DNA of 5,054 nucleotides. Origin: Candidatus Omnitrophota bacterium. Lineage in GTDB: Bacteria; Omnitrophota; Koll11; VGKN01. Position 1 is the first letter of the stretch, and each line of letters starts with the position of its first letter. The notes beneath the pieces were generated by a model that saw only the letters and a program-made list of their open reading frames with translations, had not been told where the DNA came from and did no database searches. The stretch covers positions 1-5,054 of the forward strand of contig VGKN01000133.1 in assembly GCA_016867055.1 (NCBI GenBank), written 5' to 3'. The position numbers were made by a program, and so were the translations under genes. This document shows positions 1 through 5,001 of this stretch, piece by piece.

Positions 1-525
1 GTCCTCAATTTCTTTGAGCACCTTATCAACTCTTTGAGAATAAGAAACATCTAAATCCTTCGCTGTATGAAACTCATTAGCAGCCTCTTCGTATAAGGCG
101 TTGTTAAAGCAAAAGGTTCCTAATTGAAAGTGTGCGCCGGCATCCTTTGGGTCTATTTTAGAAAGCCTTATTTGATATTCCTCGCTCGGTGAGTATATCT
201 TTAAAGAATCTGTTGGTTTCTCTTCAATTCGCTTAATGTCTTCTTTTTTAATAGGTGTATTTCCCGATTTAACCTTTATTTCATAACCTTCCTTCGTGGT
301 ATTAATTATCTCTCCCTCAAGTTTTTCACCATTTTTAAGGTATATAATATCGGCATATAAACTAATCGAGATTAGAAGGCTTGCCAGGGCTAATCCAGTA
401 AAACGTAAAGTGTAAAGTGAAAGGTGTAAAACTACAGTGCAAAACTTAAAATTTTTAAGAAAGTTTTGAACTTTAAGTTTTATCTTTGCGTTTTGCGTTT
501 TAAGTTTTTCGTTAGAGTATATCAT
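1..525 (-). CDS. Exported protein with small beta-rich module and TPR-like repeat (N-terminal part, 3' truncated by window edge)
   Basis: The frame is open for 175 codons from an ATG at 525-523 to the window edge, with no stop, so the C-terminus is missing. Residues 1-43 are encoded largely by a heptamer repeat array and are Lys-rich then hydrophobic. Residues 44-58 form a signal-peptide core ending SLYA, with likely cleavage before D59. Residues 59-102 (DIIYLKNGEKLEGEI...) look like the small beta-rich module often seen at the start of secreted proteins in PVC-type bacteria. Residues 128-158 (AGAHFQLGTFCFNNALYEEA) fit one TPR unit. The start follows the gspK stop by 12 nt and lies in the same frame; AGGA directly abuts the ATG, so the ribosome site is poor. 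No ATG, GTG or TTG codon occurs in frame between codon 1 and the end of the signal peptide. Co-transcription suggests an envelope or pseudopilus-linked role, but the function is unknown. Confidence 0.75.
   Translation of the reverse strand, partial: MIYSNEKLKTQNAKIKLKVQNFLKNFKFCTVVLHLSLYTLRFTGLALASLLISISLYADIIYLKNGEKLEGEIINTTKEGYEIKVKSGNTPIKKEDIKRIEEKPTDSLKIYSPSEEYQIRLSKIDPKDAGAHFQLGTFCFNNALYEEAANEFHTAKDLDVSYSQRVDKVLKEIED
398..510. repeat. Inverted array of degenerate heptamers
   Basis: The plus strand divides into consecutive 7-mers. Left half, 398-453: GTAAAAC, GTAAAGT, GTAAAGT, GAAAGGT, GTAAAAC, TACAGTG, CAAAACT, TAAAATT. Right half, 462-510: AGTTTTG, AACTTTA, AGTTTTA, TCTTTGC, GTTTTGC, GTTTTAA, GTTTTTC. 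The right half is roughly the reverse complement of the left, so the whole is an imperfect inverted repeat whose arms are themselves heptamer tandem arrays. The centre, 445-459, is the near-palindrome CTTAAAA-T-TTTTAAG. Because 7 nt is not a multiple of 3, the coding phase repeats every 21 nt, giving peptide text such as KLKTQNAKIKLKVQ. It lies wholly inside the 5' end of the downstream reading frame. Its origin is unknown; it resembles cyanobacterial STRR-type heptamer repeats in kind, not in exact sequence. Confidence 0.85.
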
Positions 526-537
526 TCCTGCATTCTG

Positions 538-2742
538 TTATTCGCTTACCTGCTTATAATATATAGTCTTAACTGTGTTTGGCTTTAGAAATGTTATGGT
601 CGCATCCTCCAGTACTGGTGTCTGGCTTAAATCGGGGTCATTTGTGCTTAAAATTGCCCTATGTTGTATAGTTTGTGATGGTGACTGTGATATCGCACCA
701 CCTGCTTGTGGAGATAAAAAGGTAATCCCTCCGTCTGTAGAGGTTTGAAAAGATACTGTTTCGTTCACAGGACTTGCAGTAGGCACAATAGTTACTGTGC
801 CAGATACTGTTCCCCACTCCACCTGTCTACCTGCATCAAATGGTATAGAAGTATAAGAACCACTTGAAGATATAATTCTTACATCATCCCAGACAGGCAC
901 TTGGTTTAATGTGGTTAATTTTAATCTCCAACTCGAAAACTGCCAACCAGGGCCTGGGTCCGGGGAGAAGAAAGGATAATTATATCTATTATTTTGCCAT
1001 GGAGATGAAATAGGTGTATAACCTGAGGTATCATATGAAATATAACAACTCGGCTGTTGATTAACACCTGTTGATACAAATCTATAAGTTTTTTGTTCTG
1101 GAAAAATATCATAATTTGGTGTTACATACTTTGAATATCCAGTATTATTAAATGACCATAAGGCACATTTAAACATAACATCCATACAATCTTCAGGATA
1201 GGTAAGAAAACCATCTCCACTTATATCCTGAGGACCTCCCCAGTATAGGTATTCAAATCTATTTATAAAAAATTTATGTATACCACCAGCTGTACCATGA
1301 AATTCAACATTTCCTATATCTTCACATCCCGCTCCTGCTGGTGGACCAACTGAATCAAAATTGAATATGCGAATGGAAAAACTGTCTCCAAAGGCCCATT
1401 TAGATGAGTCAAACAAAACCAACACTGAATAAGGAGCGGTTGTTACAAGTTGTTTATCGGAAGTGTTTTTTATGGGATCGGTGTGCGATGAATGGACTAT
1501 TGAATACGAGCCTTGTTCCCGTATCCATTCACTCCTGGTGTAATTCTCATCTTCATCAAAATTATCCCAGAAACCTATCTTTAGTGAATCCTTAACTACC
1601 TGATAGCCATAATCAGGGTAGGTAGCAAGATCGTGTCTGTAGGTTAGCCCCAAATCATCATTAGAATTTACAGGGCAAGAGTCCATCCAGGTAACCCTCG
1701 CATATGTAGGCACATCTAAATTGCCATTTCCATTTACATCCTCTCCGGTATCTAAACTGCCATCATAGTCTGCATCCTCACCACGAAAGTCCTCCTTTAA
1801 TGTGGTAATAAATACAGCGTCATTTATATTGGAAAATAGGGAAATGACTGCCTCGGTTCTTGCATTTGCAGAGGGATTTCCTGCCCTATTTAAAATGGTT
1901 GAGTTTGAAACTACAGAAAAACACCCTGAAAAAAGACAAAACTCTGTGGTGAAATTTGATGGGGCAGTACTTGGCCATCTTGAGTAGGGATTTAGTAAAG
2001 TCTTCAACATTATCTTTTTGGCAGAATTTATTGAGGCGCTATTATCAATTACGTTATTAAATTCCGCCCAGGAATCAAAGGGTCTTGCCGATATAAGTTC
2101 ATTTGTCAGGTTTTGTGCTTCAACAGATGTTATCGTATTTGACCCATCAGATATTCCGTTTAAAACAGCCGTTATAACAACTGAGTCTGCTGTGTTCATA
2201 TTTATAGGAGAGCGATTTTCTCTACTCGGATTTATATAAGAGCCTACTGTTATAAAATCTTTGATTGCGTTATAGGTTGCTTCTCCTATACCCGCTACTA
2301 ACCTTACCTCTCCTTTTGTAGAAAATTGTCTAAAATAGTTTCTATAATTTATAATATTTTGAGCAAGTGCTGGCCCCACCGAGGGCAGATTACCAAGTAA
2401 TAGCAAACTCGCATTATTTATATTCACCCTTGCCTGCTCATCTTGTAGGGATAATTGTATAGAGCCATAGTTTGGAAAATTTAGCGTATAGGGGCTTGCC
2501 CACCGTTCAGATAAACTGTCTATTGGTGTTGATTTAAAATTGTTTCTAATAATGGCTTGGGCGTAGTCCACGCCTGCCTCAGCAAGGTATCTTGCCTTAA
2601 CTGAATTTGAGTAGTTGTTGGAAGCGGTTCTCTCTAACTGCATATTTAGAGCAAATGTTGTCAGGGTAACTGTAAAAATGGTTAAGATACCCACTACCAA
2701 GAGTAATGCAATACCTTCTTGTCTTTTATTTATTCTCTTCAT
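538..2742 (-). CDS. gspK: GspK-like minor pseudopilin with ~425-residue C-terminal extension
   Basis: This is the tip pseudopilin of a T2SS-type pseudopilus, 734 residues against roughly 300-330 for the family. The N-terminus KRQEG|IALLLVVGIL is a prepilin signal without Glu+5, as is usual for GspK. Residues 104-166 (RVNINNAS, LPSVGPALAQNIINYR, GIGEATYNAIKDFITV) are helix-hairpin-helix-like, close to ComEA in pattern and compatible with the SAM-like domains of GspK. INMNTAD at 180-186 and PFDSWAEFNNVI at 221-232 mark the next helical part, and a strand-rich end (FSVVSN...ARTEAVISLF, 275-304) closes the canonical portion. Beyond it lie EF-hand-like loops (323-334, 335-346, 506-517), a probable jelly-roll from about 390 to 600, and a beta domain at 625-718 (FDAGRQVEWGTVSG). 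Seven cysteines lie at 269, 274, 356, 473, 519, 526 and 566. The ATG overlaps the gspJ stop (TGATG), implying translational coupling. GspK identity is fairly sure; the role of the extension is inferred. Confidence 0.85.
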   Translation of the reverse strand: MKRINKRQEGIALLLVVGILTIFTVTLTTFALNMQLERTASNNYSNSVKARYLAEAGVDYAQAIIRNNFKSTPIDSLSERWASPYTLNFPNYGSIQLSLQDEQARVNINNASLLLLGNLPSVGPALAQNIINYRNYFRQFSTKGEVRLVAGIGEATYNAIKDFITVGSYINPSRENRSPINMNTADSVVITAVLNGISDGSNTITSVEAQNLTNELISARPFDSWAEFNNVIDNSASINSAKKIMLKTLLNPYSRWPSTAPSNFTTEFCLFSGCFSVVSNSTILNRAGNPSANARTEAVISLFSNINDAVFITTLKEDFRGEDADYDGSLDTGEDVNGNGNLDVPTYARVTWMDSCPVNSNDDLGLTYRHDLATYPDYGYQVVKDSLKIGFWDNFDEDENYTRSEWIREQGSYSIVHSSHTDPIKNTSDKQLVTTAPYSVLVLFDSSKWAFGDSFSIRIFNFDSVGPPAGAGCEDIGNVEFHGTAGGIHKFFINRFEYLYWGGPQDISGDGFLTYPEDCMDVMFKCALWSFNNTGYSKYVTPNYDIFPEQKTYRFVSTGVNQQPSCYISYDTSGYTPISSPWQNNRYNYPFFSPDPGPGWQFSSWRLKLTTLNQVPVWDDVRIISSSGSYTSIPFDAGRQVEWGTVSGTVTIVPTASPVNETVSFQTSTDGGITFLSPQAGGAISQSPSQTIQHRAILSTNDPDLSQTPVLEDATITFLKPNTVKTIYYKQVSE

Positions 2743-3437
2743 CAGTTACTGTTTTTAAGATAAATAAAGGTTGAAAATTCCCGCGGTTGCTCCCTGCCTA
2801 AATCGTCTCTAACAGTAAGTCTTACCTCAACCATATCGGGAAGTCCATCAGGATTCCTCTGGATACCATTTGCGTCATAATTGGAAACAATGTCTTGGTT
2901 AGAATTCCAGTTTGCATTGGGGGTTCTTACCCAATTTAATGCATTATCTCTATAATAGTAAAAAAATTGTAAATCCGTGATATTGTATCCCAATTCGCTA
3001 CTAGTATTATTTGCAAAGTTAAAATCAGGGTTAACTTCAAAACATCTCATAAGAGTATTATTAGCGCCTCTTAGCCAATATCCTGCCTCGCAAAGATCCC
3101 ACCTTCCGCTATTGGGGACTGCTACAACAAAGTGAATTTCATCTTTGGTGCTTCCTGATTTTATACCGCTACCAGTTTCATAACCACGTAGGGCAATTCC
3201 TGTGTTTTGATTAAATACCGCTCCTTGAAGTTCCCTTGTCATCTGCTCCAGTATTATTCGCGCATTTTGTATCATCTCCAATTGCCTCTGCGCCTTGGAA
3301 TATACTGTAGTGGCTGTCCTAAAGATTGTGTAGATACTGACAGAGCTTATCGCTAAGATAAAGGTTGCTATTAATATCTCAACCAACGTCACGCCTTTTT
3401 TATCAGTGTTTTGAAATATAGGTTGTAAAATCTTCAC
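2742..3437 (-). CDS. gspJ: GspJ-like minor pseudopilin
   Basis: A 231-residue minor pseudopilin; in the family it joins GspI and GspK in the tip complex at the inner membrane and periplasm. The prepilin site is DKKG15|VTLVE with Glu20 at +5, followed by the hydrophobic helix ILIATFILAISSVSIYTIF. RQLEMIQNARIILEQMTREL (51-70) is the amphipathic extension typical of GspJ. The globular part contains Cys116 and Cys132, a possible disulfide pair, and ends with the PDGLPDMVEVRLTVRDD pattern (196-212) common in GspJ/PilW-like proteins. The start is GTG at 3437-3435, preceded by a weak AGAAGAA; an in-frame TGA lies seven codons upstream, and the only later GTG codes for the first mature residue, so this start is forced. 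It overlaps gspI by 35 nt and its TGA overlaps the gspK ATG, so translation of I, J and K is probably coupled. Confidence 0.88.
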   Translation of the reverse strand: MKILQPIFQNTDKKGVTLVEILIATFILAISSVSIYTIFRTATTVYSKAQRQLEMIQNARIILEQMTRELQGAVFNQNTGIALRGYETGSGIKSGSTKDEIHFVVAVPNSGRWDLCEAGYWLRGANNTLMRCFEVNPDFNFANNTSSELGYNITDLQFFYYYRDNALNWVRTPNANWNSNQDIVSNYDANGIQRNPDGLPDMVEVRLTVRDDLGREQPREFSTFIYLKNSN

Positions 3438-3822
3438 TGTATGTTCTTCTAAATCTCAACCAGGTTATTCTTATATTTACCTCTCTTAAATCTCCGACAG
3501 CGGTGTTTGTGCCCGAACCATCATCTACATAGGAAACCGCCATTTGCCAGCTGAACCTTTGGTTATCGCTAAACTGAACGGGCGCAGAAAAGATCCCCTT
3601 TCCTGGAAGCGCTGGTGGCGCAGGTAGATTATTCACACCGTTTCTTTTTGTCTCTTCAAGTTTCTGCTGTGCCTTTAGAGTTGCTATAGTTATATCCTGA
3701 GAGGTGCCAAACGAGGCAAGTCCAACTGTTAATAAAGAAACTAGGCTTAATATACCTATGGTCAAAATGCTTAGTGCAGTTATAATCTCAATTAATGTAA
3801 ATCCTCTTTCTCCCTTTAACAT
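3403..3822 (-). CDS. gspI: GspI/PilV-like minor pseudopilin
   Basis: A 139-residue minor pseudopilin, about the usual GspI length, and the expected partner of GspJ and GspK in starting pseudopilus assembly. The short leader MLKGERG7|FTLIE has Glu12 at +5, followed by the hydrophobic helix IITALSILTIGILSLVSLL. The family-typical segment ATLKAQQKLEETKRNG (47-62) corresponds to the A..LA..K.EE..R pattern of GspI/PilV. The C-terminus DLREVNIRITWLRFRRTYSEDFTTYI has the V..TW strand with following Arg-rich turn seen in GspI. The ATG at 3822-3820 is preceded by AAGG with 8 nt spacing, the best ribosome site in the window. Its last 35 nt also encode the start of gspJ in another frame. PilV is the main alternative name, but the G-H-I-J-K order favours GspI. 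Confidence 0.87.
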   Translation of the reverse strand: MLKGERGFTLIEIITALSILTIGILSLVSLLTVGLASFGTSQDITIATLKAQQKLEETKRNGVNNLPAPPALPGKGIFSAPVQFSDNQRFSWQMAVSYVDDGSGTNTAVGDLREVNIRITWLRFRRTYSEDFTTYISKH

Positions 3823-3830
3823 TTTTGATA

Positions 3831-3834
3831 CCTT
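3831..3834 (-). promoter_or_regulatory. Ribosome binding site of gspI
   Basis: AAGG (minus strand, within GGGGTAAGGT) lies 8 nt before the gspI ATG. It is the only clear Shine-Dalgarno-like site at a pseudopilin start here; gspG, gspH and gspK have none that is convincing. Confidence 0.5.
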
Positions 3835-3854
3835 ACCCCAGCCCTGTGTTTAAG

Positions 3855-3903
3855 AAATTCTAATTCCCAATCACCGATTACTGGTTACTAATTATTAATT
3901 TAT
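3855..3903. repeat. Degenerate heptamer tandem array across the gspH 3' end
   Basis: The plus strand reads as seven consecutive 7-mers: AAATTCT, AATTCCC, AATCACC, GATTACT, GGTTACT, AATTATT, AATTTAT. The loose consensus is RATTANY, all in one orientation. The array begins within the last codons of gspH, contains its stop (3895-3897) and fills over half of the 72-nt gap to gspI. Its consensus differs from the AAAACNN heptamers at 398-510, so these are two repeat families sharing a 7-nt period. Because the last units drift towards plain AT-rich sequence, the right boundary is uncertain. Confidence 0.65.
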
Positions 3904-4356
3904 CTTCACCCTTCCTGTTGTATTGATTACGGTTATCTGCTTTGTCAAACCGCCAGAATCCATAAGATAAACAGAACCCATATAAACTGTACCACCTGTT
4001 GGTTTAAAGGTGGCTCTATCATCATAAAATGTTATTGGATCTGAACCATCTGGTCTTGCTATTCTAATAGTTTTGGGCAGGCCATATCTTTTACCTATTA
4101 GGTTATTCGTGGAATCGGTAATCCATACCGCATTTGGAATTATGATATTATCAAAATTTACTGAGTAATTACTATTTTTTAAGATTGCATAAGAACGCGC
4201 TGTCCTTAAAATACCTGATATCTGATAGGCGGCAGAATTTATTGAGGAACCTTTAGTAAACCTTGAGAAAAGCGGTATTGACATTCCCATAATAACAGCG
4301 ATTATCCCAAGGACTATTGTAGATTCAAGAATTGTAAACCCCGTTTTTATCCTCAT
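3895..4356 (-). CDS. gspH: GspH-like minor pseudopilin
   Basis: A 153-residue pseudopilin of the GspH/FimT type, which in T2SS is a minor subunit linking the tip complex to the GspG filament. The leader is MRIKTG6|FTILE with Glu11 at +5, then the hydrophobic helix STIVLGIIAVIMGMSIPLF. ISGILRTARSYAILKN (46-61) matches the L..AR..A conserved segment of GspH. The C-terminal FKPTGGTVYMGSVYL...ITVINTTGRVKI (117-152) is the beta region ending in the GRV motif typical of GspH/FimT. The ATG at 4356-4354 has no clear Shine-Dalgarno site, so translation may depend on the gspG message or on an AU-rich unstructured leader. The gap to gspG is 79 nt and the gap to gspI is 72 nt, the latter largely repeat sequence. 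Confidence 0.85.
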   Translation of the reverse strand: MRIKTGFTILESTIVLGIIAVIMGMSIPLFSRFTKGSSINSAAYQISGILRTARSYAILKNSNYSVNFDNIIIPNAVWITDSTNNLIGKRYGLPKTIRIARPDGSDPITFYDDRATFKPTGGTVYMGSVYLMDSGGLTKQITVINTTGRVKIN

Positions 4357-4369
4357 AAAATTGCAAATT

Positions 4370-4423
4370 GTTGATTATACTGTTTTATTTTAAAAAGGTT
4401 GTGGGTAATGGGCTTTAATCAAC
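4370..4423. repeat. Inverted repeat in the gspG-gspH gap
   Basis: GTTGATTA at 4370-4377 and TAATCAAC at 4416-4423 are exact 8-bp inverted copies separated by 38 nt. Allowing one bulge, the pairing extends by about three more pairs (ATTG with CAAT). It could form a long-loop stem in the message just after gspG, where a stabilising structure would help keep the major pseudopilin more abundant than the minor ones. In an AT-rich gap an 8-bp match may be chance, and there is no following U-run, so it is not a terminator. Confidence 0.3.
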
Positions 4424-4435
4424 CAATGATATCTT

Positions 4436-4918
4436 TTACCAATTATTTATATCATCTCCCGTGCCTGATTCATCTGTCTTATTAGGCCCGAGGGAATATA
4501 TATCAACGCTTGAAGTATTATGTGCCCCTGGATTTGTATAAACATAAGGACTACCCCAGGGGTCAATGAATGCTCCGCCGCTAAGTTCAGAGGATTTAAA
4601 CGTCATATAAGGACCATTCCAGCCTGTTTGTGTGCTTGGCCCTATGAGTTCAGAGACCATATTAGAATTTCCACTTGGAGGAAATACACCGCAATCTGTC
4701 TCATACATACTTAAGGCTGTCTCTAGCGAAGAAATTGCTGCCTTTGTTTTAGATGTTAAGGCTTTCTTTCTTGCAATTTGACTTGTGCCTGAGACAGCAC
4801 CAGCCAAAATAATAATTATTGCCATAACTACAATAAGTTCAATAAGGGTAAACCCGGCTCTCCGTGCTAAAGAACAGGGTTTTACGGAGGGTGGGGTAAA
4901 CCCTTTTGCTATCTTCAT
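4436..4918 (-). CDS. gspG: GspG-like major pseudopilin with unusually long leader
   Basis: A 160-residue precursor of the major subunit that polymerises into the T2SS pseudopilus. The prepilin site is RRAG22|FTLIE with Glu27 at +5, followed by the hydrophobic helix LIVVMAIIIILAGAVSG. The GspG signature is clear: DPWGSPYVY at 119-127, DIYSLGPN at 139-146 and the terminal DDINNW at 155-160. The last stretch is the loop that binds calcium in characterised GspG proteins; the acidic residues D149, E150, D155 and D156 are present, so binding is plausible. The leader is 22 residues against a more usual 5-10, and contains a second GFT motif at 6-8 encoded by a duplicated 10-bp sequence. The ATG at 4918-4916 is preceded by an in-frame TAA three codons upstream; no Shine-Dalgarno site is visible. 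Confidence 0.93.
   Translation of the reverse strand: MKIAKGFTPPSVKPCSLARRAGFTLIELIVVMAIIIILAGAVSGTSQIARKKALTSKTKAAISSLETALSMYETDCGVFPPSGNSNMVSELIGPSTQTGWNGPYMTFKSSELSGGAFIDPWGSPYVYTNPGAHNTSSVDIYSLGPNKTDESGTGDDINNW
4846..4903. repeat. 10-bp direct repeats bounding a 48-bp unit in the gspG leader
   Basis: GGGTAAACCC occurs exactly at 4846-4855 and 4894-4903, a 48-nt offset that equals 16 codons and keeps the frame. On the coding strand each copy gives the GFT of a prepilin motif (GFTPP at residues 6-10, GFTLI at 22-26). Between them is an exact 6-bp inverted repeat, CTCCGT at 4860-4865 and ACGGAG at 4884-4889, with an 18-nt loop. A direct repeat around a hairpin-bearing spacer looks like a small in-frame insertion with target duplication, or a duplication of the motif by slippage. 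Confidence 0.6.
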
Positions 4919-4941
4919 TGTTAATTAATGTGTTTTATTCA

Positions 4942-4971
4942 GTTAAAAGATTATGGATGATGAGTTGTCAA
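4942..4971 (-). promoter_or_regulatory. Possible sigma70-type promoter before gspG
   Basis: On the minus strand a perfect -35 hexamer TTGACA (4971-4966) is followed after 18 nt by TTTAAC (4947-4942), which matches the -10 consensus at four of six positions. Initiation would fall about 17 nt before the gspG ATG. An extra promoter for the major pseudopilin is biologically sensible, but the -10 box is weak and the region is AT-rich. Confidence 0.3.
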
Positions 4972-4991
4972 ACAAATAATTTGTAACAACT
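4963..4991. promoter_or_regulatory. Dyad-symmetric site upstream of gspG
   Basis: Outer arms AGTTGT (4963-4968) and ACAACT (4986-4991) enclose inner arms ACAAAT (4972-4977) and ATTTGT (4979-4984) around a single base. The inner part alone is a 13-bp palindrome. The left outer arm overlaps the TTGACA -35 candidate. It could be an operator or an RNA hairpin between the upstream gene and gspG. It lacks the GC-rich stem and U-run of an intrinsic terminator. Confidence 0.4.
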
Positions 4992-5001
4992 GTAACCATC
5001 T

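Noticed and set aside
398..510. CRISPR array or insertion-sequence terminal repeats
   Set aside because: Units are 7 nt without spacers, and no transposase or cas gene is present.
921..2239. Several plus- and minus-strand open frames of 60-75 codons inside gspK
   Set aside because: They lie opposite or within a clear long gene, lack family-like motifs or ribosome sites, and are expected shadows.
3403..3437. Frameshift or sequencing error joining gspI and gspJ
   Set aside because: Each frame has its own complete prepilin leader and a proper family-like C-terminus, so the overlap is real gene packing.
4374..4402. Promoter for gspH from a perfect TATAAT at 4379-4374 (minus strand)
   Set aside because: The hexamer at the expected -35 distance is ACAACC, far from TTGACA, and TATAAT is easily met by chance in AT-rich DNA.
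4397..4431. A third heptamer array in the gspG-gspH gap (GGTTGTG, GGTAATG, GGCTTTA...)
   Set aside because: Only two neighbouring 7-mers resemble each other; the rest do not keep the period.
4520..4714. Plus-strand open frame of 64 codons opposite gspG
   Set aside because: It is the antisense of a conserved GspG sequence and has no recognisable motif.
4963..4991. Intrinsic terminator between the upstream gene and gspG
   Set aside because: The stem is AT-rich, split by bulges, and no U-run follows on the minus strand.
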